Shown here: piece after piece, positions 1-8,150 of the stretch
Layout of the letters: each line of letters begins with the position of its first letter
Numbering within the stretch: the first letter of the stretch is position 1
Assembly: GCA_910577185.1 (NCBI GenBank)
Contig: CAJTLR010000007.1
Span: 1 to 64,000 of the forward strand
Source: an uncultured Acetatifactor sp.
GTDB lineage: Bacteria; Bacillota; Clostridia; Lachnospirales; Lachnospiraceae
Length of the DNA: 64,000 bases
Reading direction: 5' to 3'
The notes under the pieces: generated by a model
Databases searched by the model: none
What the model saw: the letters and a program-made list of their open reading frames with translations, nothing else
What the model was told of the DNA's origin: nothing
Translations under genes and position numbers: made by a program

Positions 1-281
1 TTTATATATATAAAATTAATTTAGTCTTATTGTTTATACTACATTCAATATAGCAATTTTTCTCTACATATCTATCAGATAACTATCAGTATAAAATCTG
101 TCTACATATCCTGGTTACAAATCATGAACCAAAGTTGAATCCACAGACAACAATAATGCCGTATTTTATTCTACAGGTGCATGAAATCATAAAAAATGTA
201 TTCTCAGGCTATAAATATACATTGCGAACAATAGATAAACATTGTAAAATAATATATATTTTAAAATCTGGAGGTTCATGT
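1..281. other. AT-rich leader region upstream of the nucleosidase gene
   Basis: This is a very AT-rich stretch with no convincing gene. An open frame extends upstream of the nucleosidase from about 135, but its extra 49 residues have no ribosome binding site and do not resemble the family. The only clear signal is the promoter at 222-250. Confidence 0.5.
222..250 (+). promoter_or_regulatory. Promoter of the nucleosidase gene
   Basis: A -35 box TTGCGA (222-227) and a -10 box TAAAAT (245-250) are separated by exactly 17 bp. Transcription would start near 257, leaving a leader of about 25 nt before the ATG at 282. This supports the shorter start for the gene. Confidence 0.55.
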
Positions 282-1007
282 ATGCGGATAGGTATTATAT
301 GTGCCAGCGACAGTGAGTTGGCTCCCTTTTTACCAATCATAGATGAGTGTAAAATAACAGAAAAGGCAATGCTTCAATTTTACGAAGGAACAATAAATGG
401 TATCAATGTAGTTACTTTGTATTCCGGAGTATGTAAAGTAAATGCTGCTATTGCCGCACAAATATTAATAGATACATATGATGTAGATATTATTATAAAT
501 GCAGGTACAGCCGGTGGGATGAACCCGGAACTTGAAATTTTCGATTCTGTCATTTCTACAGAGGTTGCATATCATGATGTCGAACCTGATATCTTAACAG
601 AATTTCATCCATGGCTAGAATCCGTATATTTTAAATCCGACCAGGAATTGTTGAATTTGAGCCATAAAGCAATTGGCAAGATTGAAACAGAAGGTAAAGT
701 TTATTGGGGAAGAATGGTGACAGGTGAAATATTTATAGCGGATGAGGGCCGGAAAAAAATTAATGAAATTTTTGCTCCTCTGACTGTAGATATGGAAACA
801 GCAAGTATTGCACATGTATGCTATGTAAACGGTATACCATTTATTTCTATCCGTTGTGTTACAGACACTGCAACACATAGCGGAACTGGACATTTTGAAG
901 AGAACTGTAACAAGGCTTCAATTATTGCAAAAGATATCACTGTAGCTTTGTTGAAAGAACTTTATTCTGATCAGCTTCAAGCCTCTGATTCATTGGACTT
1001 TTTGTGA
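282..1007 (+). CDS. mtnN: 5'-methylthioadenosine/S-adenosylhomocysteine nucleosidase
   Basis: Hydrolyses MTA and SAH to adenine and the corresponding thioribose or ribosylhomocysteine, in methionine salvage and methyl-cycle detoxification, in the cytoplasm. The 241-residue product has the usual family length. A glycine-rich NAGTAGG motif follows the central beta strand. VDMETASIAHVC matches the substrate-binding Met-Glu region, and the Asp in RCVTDTA aligns with the catalytic Asp. Glu12, the second catalytic acid in the E. coli enzyme, is kept. The start at 282 is chosen because GGAGG lies 7 nt upstream; a longer frame begins at 135 without such a site. The gene is clearly richer in A+T than the origin genes beside it, which may mean a separate origin. 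The exact substrate could instead be another nucleoside. Confidence 0.85.
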   Translation: MRIGIICASDSELAPFLPIIDECKITEKAMLQFYEGTINGINVVTLYSGVCKVNAAIAAQILIDTYDVDIIINAGTAGGMNPELEIFDSVISTEVAYHDVEPDILTEFHPWLESVYFKSDQELLNLSHKAIGKIETEGKVYWGRMVTGEIFIADEGRKKINEIFAPLTVDMETASIAHVCYVNGIPFISIRCVTDTATHSGTGHFEENCNKASIIAKDITVALLKELYSDQLQASDSLDFL

Positions 1008-1463
1008 GAAAAAGACGGTTTAAAGAAATAAAAGCCAGCAGAAAGACCAACGATTAAAAGTCAGAAACTTAACTTTGTCAATACGATAGCGGATGAATGA
1101 CTTTAGTTCTTCATTATGGTAAGATAAATGAGAATGAGACTTTAAGTTCATGTCTGACATTATCATAGTGGCAATCGTGGGGGATCAAATTTAAATAGTA
1201 TCTCGCCAATACATTTTGCTTTTTGTTTTTTCAATACTATTTCACATACAATTACAGTTGCAAGCCCTATGACTATTTGATGAAGGATAACCAAGTCTTT
1301 ATCTCTATAAGGCCTGTCTCCTGTAATTTATGATACAACATTACGCTGCGTCACAAACAAAACCTTTTTCAAAAAGATTGATTAACACCGCCGGTTGCCC
1401 AAAAACGGCTCTTGTGATAATGCATAAGGGTCAGCATTTCGCATGCTGACCCTTACATATTAA
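1008..1463. other. Intergenic stretch without a recognised gene
   Basis: About 450 bp lie between the nucleosidase stop and the convergent lacZ stop. I see no open frame of useful length with a ribosome binding site and no RNA gene. Composition is mixed and could be the remnant of a decayed gene. The only clear structure is the hairpin at 1426-1454. Confidence 0.5.
1426..1454 (-). terminator. Hairpin terminator downstream of lacZ
   Basis: A perfect inverted repeat with 12-bp arms, AAGGGTCAGCAT and ATGCTGACCCTT, encloses a 5-nt loop, and it starts about 10 bp beyond the lacZ stop. There is no long T run after it on the minus strand, so termination may be partial or aided by the symmetrical stem. 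Confidence 0.6.
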
Positions 1464-4400
1464 CTATCCATTCATTCTGATGCCAAATTCAAAAGTAAAT
1501 TCATTTTCCAAAAATTGATACTGTTTTTCCGGTTCAGGACCACAGCTGTTGGTACCGATTCCATCTTGTTTATAATCAATGCACAGAACTGTATGACCGC
1601 TGGGAACTAATTCATAATTATGCGCTTTTTTTGTCAGCTCCTCCTGAGTATAACGGGAAGCATTGAAAGAGAAAGGTTTCCTTGAAACTACGGAAATCTT
1701 TGTGTCATCTCCTTTTACTTCCACATAACTCACATCCCAGTGGCTTCCGTTTTCCTGAGGGAAAATGTAATCTTCATGCAGGGAATCTACCGTTTCCTCA
1801 AATTTTCCATGATAAGAAGCACGGCATTTATCCGTATAACTTTCCACCGGGCCCAGACCATAGTAATCCACATATTTCATATCATCCGGAAGCATCATGC
1901 GCACACCGAATCTGGGAAGTCTCGGAAAGACCGGATTTTTCTTCACAGTCAGACCCACATCCAGACTGCCATCTGCCCACACGCGCCAGGTTGCATGAAT
2001 ATCCAGAATACGCTGCATAAATATAGGCGCCATGGAAACATTACTGCAGATTTCTATGTACTCTTTTTCCTTTTCCATGCCCTTCTGGTATACGGTATCA
2101 TAACATCTGGTAATGGGACGGTCATATTGGACTGCCTGCCATTCATTGCGGATATATCTGTCATTATCTGTGGGAGCGCGCCATATATTATATTCCATGG
2201 GATGCTCCAGCAATGTTTTATTCTGAATAACCATTCTGTCAAAGATTCCATGAAATTTATCATATCTATAACAGAACCGGTCAGATTCAACTGTCAGATA
2301 ATGATCTTCTTCCTTCACATGAATTTCTGTCTTTGCCGCCTCTGTGGGTTTCTGCAACAGCTGTTCTGTCAGAACACAGATACTGTCCTCTTTCGAAAGA
2401 AGCACTTCATCAAATCCAAGTTCTTTGCCTGCAGGAAGAACTCCTCTCTTCTCTTTCAGTACCCATGTAATTTTCAAATAACTTTTTCCGCACAGAGATT
2501 CCGGAATATCCAGTTTTATTTCACCATCTTCATGAGGATCAATATCAAGTACGGCAGAATCTTCTACCATACCGGATGCGATTCTCTTTCCATCACAGTT
2601 TACTTCCCAGTTCAAAACACAATAATCCTTCAAATTCACAAAATCCATATAATTGTGTATTTTCAGGTTTCCATTTTCGGCATCATAGGAAACTACCCTG
2701 GCAGGACGGTATACATTCCCAAATTCCTTAAGCCCCGTATGCGGTCTGCGATCCGGATATACCAGTCCATCCATACAGAAATTATCATCATGAGGAAATT
2801 CTCCATGATCTCCTCCATAATAATATACTTTCTTTCCGTTCACATCATATCCCTTATCAATGGCATGATCGCACCACTCCCAGACCATTCCGCCGCAGGC
2901 GCCATCATATTGATGGAAAAACTGAAAATAATCTTCCAGGTTTCCGGGTCCGTTTCCCATGGCATGGCTGTATTCACACAAGAAGTAAGGTCTCTTAGAT
3001 GCTACATCATAGCAATGGTCACTGTCTTTTTCTTCCATAGATGCAAAATAATGATGCATACTTTCTATACTGGAATACATTCTGCTGTGCAGGTCCAGGC
3101 AGGAATAATCATATACTTTGTCGGCAGGACAATGATATGCATTCTCATAATGGGTAATTCGCGTATCATCATAGGACTTTGTCCACTTCAAGGCTTCTTC
3201 AAAGGTACATCCATAAGCGCATTCATTTCCCATGGACCATGCAAAGACACAGGGTCTGTTTTTATCCCGGATAACACATTTCTGTACTCTGTCCACAGTA
3301 GGTTTGATAAAATCCGGATGATCTGCAATCCACGCAGCGCTGTCATTATATTCCTGCCTATGAGCAAATTCCGCCCCATGACTTTCATTGTCCGCTTCAT
3401 CCATCACATAGAATCCATATTTGTCACAAAGCTGATAAAACTGCGGTGCATTTGGATAATGGCTGGTACGTATGGAATTCACATTGTATTCCTTCATCAT
3501 CGTAAGGTCTTTGTGCATCTGAGCCAGACTGATTGTAAATCCTGTCACAGGATCACTGTCATGGCGGTTGACTCCGTGCAGCTTGATTTTTTCATTGTTA
3601 AAGTACAGTATACCATCCCGAATGGCCACATCCCTCAAACCAATATAATCGGTTATTACTTCATGTTCCGTATTCATCACAATGGTATAAAGATAAGGAA
3701 TCTCTGCACTCCACAATCTGCCGTTTTCAATACCAACAGTCACATGGCCGGCAGCGTCTGCCTCTGCCACTTTGTTTCCTTCTGCATCTTCTATGCAGAT
3801 ATGTACAGGAATCTCCTCTTTCAGATATGAAAACTGGATTTCCACTTCAGCACATTTTGAATCATGATTCAAATGTGTTTTGATAAAATAATCATAAACA
3901 CATTCCTCCGGCCGGTTCAGCAAATATACATCCCTGAAGATACCGCTCATTCTGAATTTATCCTGGTCTTCCTGATAACTTCCATCACACCATTTCAAAA
4001 CAAGCACTGCCAGAAGGTTTTCCCCTTCCTTCAGCAGAGAAGTCACATCAAATTCACTGGTAGCATGAGACACCTGGCTGTATCCCACATACTGTCCATT
4101 GAGCCATACATAGAAACAGGAATCCACTCCTTCAAAATTTAAAAATGTCCTGGGTGCAGACGCATCCTTATGCCACTGAAAAACATACCGGTAAGCACCG
4201 CAGGGATTCTCATGGGGCACATAGGGAGGATCCAGGGGAAAAGGATATCTTATATTGGTATACTGCTGCCTGTCATATCCATGCATCTGCCATACGGAAG
4301 GAACGGGAATGGTTCCCCAGTCAGAATTTTTTACATAATCCTCCTGATAAAACTCATCTTTCAAATCATAGATACTTCCGGAATATAAAAAATCCCACAT

Positions 4401-4547
4401 TCCGTTCAATAATTGAAACCGGCCGGAATTTTCCCTATGTTCCACCAGATCATCTTGTCTTTTATCGGAAGGAATATAATATGCCCTGTCAGGCATGGTA
4501 TTTTCATGTAATACATTTAAGTTTTCAAAATTTTTTTTCACGATCAT
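1464..4547 (-). CDS. lacZ: Beta-galactosidase, glycoside hydrolase family 2 (LacZ type)
   Basis: Hydrolyses terminal beta-galactosides. At 1027 residues it matches the classic LacZ length, with an N-terminal jelly-roll, immunoglobulin-like domains, a TIM barrel and a C-terminal beta-sandwich domain (small chain). The acid/base glutamate is Glu442 in the GNECAYG motif and the nucleophile is Glu525 in LCEYSHAMGNG. HGVNRHDSD and SIRTSHYP are also typical. No signal peptide is present, so it should be cytoplasmic. The start follows an AGGAGGT ribosome binding site. It lies on the same strand as the GH38 gene, 232 bp downstream of it, but has its own promoter-like sequence and an intervening inverted repeat. 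Here it could remove galactose from imported host glycans or use lactose; the sequence does not decide. Confidence 0.95.
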   Translation of the reverse strand: MIVKKNFENLNVLHENTMPDRAYYIPSDKRQDDLVEHRENSGRFQLLNGMWDFLYSGSIYDLKDEFYQEDYVKNSDWGTIPVPSVWQMHGYDRQQYTNIRYPFPLDPPYVPHENPCGAYRYVFQWHKDASAPRTFLNFEGVDSCFYVWLNGQYVGYSQVSHATSEFDVTSLLKEGENLLAVLVLKWCDGSYQEDQDKFRMSGIFRDVYLLNRPEECVYDYFIKTHLNHDSKCAEVEIQFSYLKEEIPVHICIEDAEGNKVAEADAAGHVTVGIENGRLWSAEIPYLYTIVMNTEHEVITDYIGLRDVAIRDGILYFNNEKIKLHGVNRHDSDPVTGFTISLAQMHKDLTMMKEYNVNSIRTSHYPNAPQFYQLCDKYGFYVMDEADNESHGAEFAHRQEYNDSAAWIADHPDFIKPTVDRVQKCVIRDKNRPCVFAWSMGNECAYGCTFEEALKWTKSYDDTRITHYENAYHCPADKVYDYSCLDLHSRMYSSIESMHHYFASMEEKDSDHCYDVASKRPYFLCEYSHAMGNGPGNLEDYFQFFHQYDGACGGMVWEWCDHAIDKGYDVNGKKVYYYGGDHGEFPHDDNFCMDGLVYPDRRPHTGLKEFGNVYRPARVVSYDAENGNLKIHNYMDFVNLKDYCVLNWEVNCDGKRIASGMVEDSAVLDIDPHEDGEIKLDIPESLCGKSYLKITWVLKEKRGVLPAGKELGFDEVLLSKEDSICVLTEQLLQKPTEAAKTEIHVKEEDHYLTVESDRFCYRYDKFHGIFDRMVIQNKTLLEHPMEYNIWRAPTDNDRYIRNEWQAVQYDRPITRCYDTVYQKGMEKEKEYIEICSNVSMAPIFMQRILDIHATWRVWADGSLDVGLTVKKNPVFPRLPRFGVRMMLPDDMKYVDYYGLGPVESYTDKCRASYHGKFEETVDSLHEDYIFPQENGSHWDVSYVEVKGDDTKISVVSRKPFSFNASRYTQEELTKKAHNYELVPSGHTVLCIDYKQDGIGTNSCGPEPEKQYQFLENEFTFEFGIRMNG

Positions 4548-4553
4548 ACTGGT

Positions 4554-4560
4554 ACCTCCT
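4554..4560 (-). promoter_or_regulatory. Ribosome binding site of lacZ
   Basis: AGGAGGT on the minus strand lies 6 nt before the ATG at 4547 and fixes the start. Confidence 0.7.
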
Positions 4561-4609
4561 GCCCATCCTAAACAGTACTAACAAGTAAATTTCAAAATTC
4601 CACAATACA

Positions 4610-4637
4610 ATACTACTTCGATTACGACTCCTGTCAA
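4610..4637 (-). promoter_or_regulatory. Candidate lacZ promoter
   Basis: On the minus strand a perfect -35 box TTGACA (4637-4632) is followed after 16 bp by TAGTAT (4615-4610). The transcript would have a leader of about 55 nt. The weaker -10 suits a regulated promoter. Confidence 0.5.
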
Positions 4638-4682
4638 ATCCAACGATTCATAATTTTCATTAAATGATATGCCTATTTACAC

Positions 4683-4722
4683 TTTATGCCGTTTACGATA
4701 TCTATATCATAAACGGCATAAA
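4683..4722 (-). promoter_or_regulatory. Long inverted repeat between GH38 gene and lacZ
   Basis: Thirteen-bp perfect arms, TTTATGCCGTTTA and TAAACGGCATAAA, flank a 14-nt AT-rich spacer. It lies 57 bp after the GH38 stop and 45 bp upstream of the lacZ -35 box. It could be the GH38 terminator, although no T run follows, or an operator for a dimeric regulator of lacZ. Confidence 0.45.
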
Positions 4723-4779
4723 TTTCGTAAGCAGTTCAATATTCTTTTTTGCAGATCAAAAGCAGTCACATAAGCCGAC

Positions 4780-7700
4780 TCAGACCAGTTTCAAAGTGAC
4801 GACTTCATAAGGCTTCAGCACAACAGAGATTTCTTTTCCGTTCACTTCTGCTTCCTTCTCTTCCTCTTCCAGCAGATTACATACATAAACTTTGTTAAAT
4901 TCTGCATTTACCGTCACTTTTGCCTTGGTGTACGAATTTTCAGATTCATACATACGTAATACAGTACCATTACCTTCCTCTGCCTTCTTTATGGTTTCCA
5001 GAATAACATTGGAAGAATCCACTGTCACAAAGGAGTATTCCTCTTTCTGGTTCTTTTGCGCGTGAAGAGCCACTTTCAGGGGCTGATTCAATTTATAAGA
5101 TTCTGCCACCGTACCTGCGCTTCTCCAGCCTTCCGCATGAGGATATAATGCATAGGTAAAATCATGTTCTTCCTGGTCTGTCACCGGATTGGGCTCAATG
5201 CCGGATTTGATCAGGGTAAGCGCCATATTGCTGTCTTTCACGGAATGACCGTATTTACAGTCATTCAAAAGGCTGACACCGTAATGTCCCTCGGAAAGAT
5301 CCATCCACTTCTGGCCACAGCTTTCAAATCTTGCCACATCCCAGCTGGTATTTGTATGCACTTTTCTGGTAAGGTTACCAAACTGGATATCAAAGGTTGC
5401 CTCATCCGTATGCACTGCCACAGGGAAATGAACCTTCAGCAGGGTCTGATGCTCCTTCCAGTCCACATGAGTCTGGAACTCAATTCTTCTCTGGTCAGCA
5501 TAGAAAATAATCTTCTGTGTGATAGTGGACTTGCTGGCTTTTCTGGTTATTTCCAGGACAGCGCGGACACTTCCGATTTCCGTCCATTCCATACTCTCTA
5601 TCTGGTCCACGTTCCAGCTCTTTTCCGTATAGTAAATGTCGATATCCCAGTTATCAAAATAAATGGGCTTATCTTCATACATGCAGAAATGATTCAGTGT
5701 CTTGCCGGGCTGCACCACTTCCCTATCGTTTTCCTTGTCATAAATTCTGTCGAATTCACCATTCTCTGCCAGGTGAACCGTATAATAAGGAGTCTCCAGA
5801 GTGTGGTCATCCACAAGTGTGAATGCACTTTCCGCCTTACTGTCCTCCCCGTACATTCCCTTTGCAAATACCTTATATCCCTTGGAAGGAATATTTTTTA
5901 CAAAAACAATGGAACCATCTTTTGTCTTCTGCAGAGGATACTGATTTCCTTCCCCGTCTGTAAGATAATCCGCATCGCAGGATTCCAGGTAAGCAACATC
6001 ATTTCTAAGACTTCCTGCAGTATTGAGAATCATAACCTGATCTCCATCACCTGCAAGGGACTTCATTCTCTCCTGGGACATACTGTCAATCTGTTCTTTT
6101 AACTCCGCATATTCTTCCTTTGTCACTTCATAAACCTTATGAATGGAAGATCCGGGAAGAATATCATGGAACTGGTTGATCAGAGTCTTTTTCCACATGA
6201 AATCCAGTTCTTCCACAGGATAAGGCACTGTTTTCTGGGTGAGCACGGACAACAGTTCCAGATCCATAAGTCCCAGTTCCGTCTTACGGTTGGAACGTTT
6301 GTTACGTCCCATGGAAGTAAGGGTACCCCTGTGATATTCAAAATAAAGTTCCCCTTCCCACACAGGAAGTCTTCTGTTGTCTTTTACCCTCTCATTCAGT
6401 TCGTCAAAGAATACCCCGGCAAACTCCTGACGCACCTTGGGAATTCCCTTGACACCCTTTTCCATACGAATGGATGTCTCCAGCTGTTCCCTGGTAGGGC
6501 CGCCGCCGCCATCACCGTATCCGTAACTGATCAGTATGTCATTGTTGATATCCTTATTCTGGTAACGCATCCATCCGCCCATAATGGAATCGGGATGAAG
6601 CCTTCCGTTATATGTGGTAAAGAAATTACTCAACGGCTGTCCTACATCCAAAGTGGTAATCAAATGTGTCAGGACTTCCGTTCCGTCAATTCCCCTCCAT
6701 CTCATGGTATCATAAGGCACCTTGTTGAACTGGTTCCATGCCAGCTTTGTGGTCATGAAATAGTCGATGCCGCACTTTTTCATAATCTGCGGAAGTGCCC
6801 CTGTATATCCGAATACATCCGGCAGCCAGAGAATCCTGTTGTCAACCCCGAACTCCTCCTTGAAAAACCTTTTACCGTGCATAAACTGACGGACTAAAGA
6901 TTCTCCTGAAGTCAGGTTGGTATCCGATTCAACCCACATACCGCCTTCCGGTTCCCATCTGCCTTCCTTTACCCTCTCTTTAACCTTTTCATAAAGCTCG
7001 GGATAGCGCTCCTTTAAAAAGGCATAAAGCTGGGGCTGGCTGGACATGAAACGATAGTTGGGATACTCTTCCATCAGCTTCAGAACCGTGGCAAAGCTTC
7101 TTCCTGTCTTCTCCCTGGTCTGCTCCACTGTCCACCACCATGCCACATCAATATGGGTATGGCCGATACAGGTGGCAATCACATCCTTATATCCTGCCAT
7201 ATCGGAATAAAGGGCTTTGTCAATATAATCCGATGCCTCCTGCAGGGTAGCATAAAAATCATCCGAATAAGGTGTCCTCAAATCCAGCAGATTCACGGTA
7301 TTGTTCAGGATAGTTTCAATATCCTTCCGGTTCTTGTCATCCTCTTCCATTCTGGTGAAAGCAGAAAGGGGTACCCAGAGATCATAATAAAGCTTGGTAA
7401 TCTTTGCATCCAGCTCCTGCATATTGACAAAAAGCTGAAATTCCTGGTGAAGCGTCCCTGTATAAGCCTGCAGTTCCAGAACGATTTCTTCCCCTGCCAC
7501 AGCCTTATCCCTTAAGAATACTTCCCTGTGGTTCATGTCAATGCCCTGCGTGGCGACACCATTGACAAACAGCAGGAACTGGGGATTTTTTGCGTCGTCC
7601 CACTCTTCAATCTGTGTCATGACACGCATCCAGAGCCTCTTTCCATCCAATTCCTGAGGCACCTTATACACAGCCTTAAACCAATAATGACGGTCAGGTC

Positions 7701-7881
7701 CATACCAGTGCATGGTTTTACAGTCAAATTCCTTCCACTCCGCACTGTCTGCCTCTACATCCTGAGGATGAATGTAGTTTCCTTCCTTGTACTTCCAGTC
7801 CGTGACGGGAAATTTCTGTTTGACCTGCAGTTTTCTCAATTCATTGCAGATCACTTCGATCCTCTTGTTTAAAAAATGCAT
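4780..7881 (-). CDS. Alpha-mannosidase, glycoside hydrolase family 38
   Basis: Removes alpha-linked mannose from glycans with retention of configuration, using a metal ion. The 1033-residue protein has the family length. The metal-binding GHTHIDVAWWWT motif stands at the start of the catalytic domain, LPDVFGYTGALPQIM carries the nucleophilic Asp, and SYGYGDGGGGPT follows. A large beta-sandwich forms the C-terminal half. No signal peptide is visible, so the enzyme should work inside the cell on imported mannosides. The start at 7881 is chosen because AAAGGAGG precedes it; 23 extra upstream codons are rich in Gly, Arg and Lys and unlike the family. It is the first gene after gyrA in the dnaA-gyrA direction. 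High-mannose or complex N-glycan arms are likely substrates, given the rest of the window. Confidence 0.93.
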   Translation of the reverse strand: MHFLNKRIEVICNELRKLQVKQKFPVTDWKYKEGNYIHPQDVEADSAEWKEFDCKTMHWYGPDRHYWFKAVYKVPQELDGKRLWMRVMTQIEEWDDAKNPQFLLFVNGVATQGIDMNHREVFLRDKAVAGEEIVLELQAYTGTLHQEFQLFVNMQELDAKITKLYYDLWVPLSAFTRMEEDDKNRKDIETILNNTVNLLDLRTPYSDDFYATLQEASDYIDKALYSDMAGYKDVIATCIGHTHIDVAWWWTVEQTREKTGRSFATVLKLMEEYPNYRFMSSQPQLYAFLKERYPELYEKVKERVKEGRWEPEGGMWVESDTNLTSGESLVRQFMHGKRFFKEEFGVDNRILWLPDVFGYTGALPQIMKKCGIDYFMTTKLAWNQFNKVPYDTMRWRGIDGTEVLTHLITTLDVGQPLSNFFTTYNGRLHPDSIMGGWMRYQNKDINNDILISYGYGDGGGGPTREQLETSIRMEKGVKGIPKVRQEFAGVFFDELNERVKDNRRLPVWEGELYFEYHRGTLTSMGRNKRSNRKTELGLMDLELLSVLTQKTVPYPVEELDFMWKKTLINQFHDILPGSSIHKVYEVTKEEYAELKEQIDSMSQERMKSLAGDGDQVMILNTAGSLRNDVAYLESCDADYLTDGEGNQYPLQKTKDGSIVFVKNIPSKGYKVFAKGMYGEDSKAESAFTLVDDHTLETPYYTVHLAENGEFDRIYDKENDREVVQPGKTLNHFCMYEDKPIYFDNWDIDIYYTEKSWNVDQIESMEWTEIGSVRAVLEITRKASKSTITQKIIFYADQRRIEFQTHVDWKEHQTLLKVHFPVAVHTDEATFDIQFGNLTRKVHTNTSWDVARFESCGQKWMDLSEGHYGVSLLNDCKYGHSVKDSNMALTLIKSGIEPNPVTDQEEHDFTYALYPHAEGWRSAGTVAESYKLNQPLKVALHAQKNQKEEYSFVTVDSSNVILETIKKAEEGNGTVLRMYESENSYTKAKVTVNAEFNKVYVCNLLEEEEKEAEVNGKEISVVLKPYEVVTLKLV

Positions 7882-8112
7882 CTTTCCTCCTTTTCTGCCA
7901 CCCTGTCCGGCATGTGCCCTGCCCGCTGTCCCCATTTCCTGCTTTGACATATTTACAGAAAATCAGTGAAAATCTCTCACGGCATGTTAATTGTCCTTTT
8001 TTCGGCACATCCTGCGGCTCAGATCTTTTTTACAAAATCCACTCTCTTATTTTCCCTGGGTTTCCTGTGGATTTATTCATTTATTTTTATTCTGTCTCTC
8101 TCGTCATGGGCT

Positions 8113-8140
8113 ATTTTAACATATATGGAAAAATAAACAA
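8113..8140 (-). promoter_or_regulatory. Candidate promoter of the alpha-mannosidase gene
   Basis: On the minus strand TTGTTT (8140-8135) and TAAAAT (8118-8113) are 16 bp apart, starting 11 bp after the gyrA stop. The leader to the ATG at 7881 would be about 225 nt. I see no other structure in that leader that I can name. Confidence 0.4.
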
Positions 8141-8150
8141 GAGGTAAGTT

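Noticed and set aside
1008..1463. Possible transposase or regulator remnant in the gap after the nucleosidase
   Set aside because: Short translated pieces show no motif that I can assign to a family with confidence.
1740..3830. A 696-codon open frame on the plus strand opposite lacZ
   Set aside because: It lies wholly antisense to a clear GH2 gene, has no family resemblance and no ribosome binding site, and is rich in His, Ile and Phe as expected from a shadow frame.
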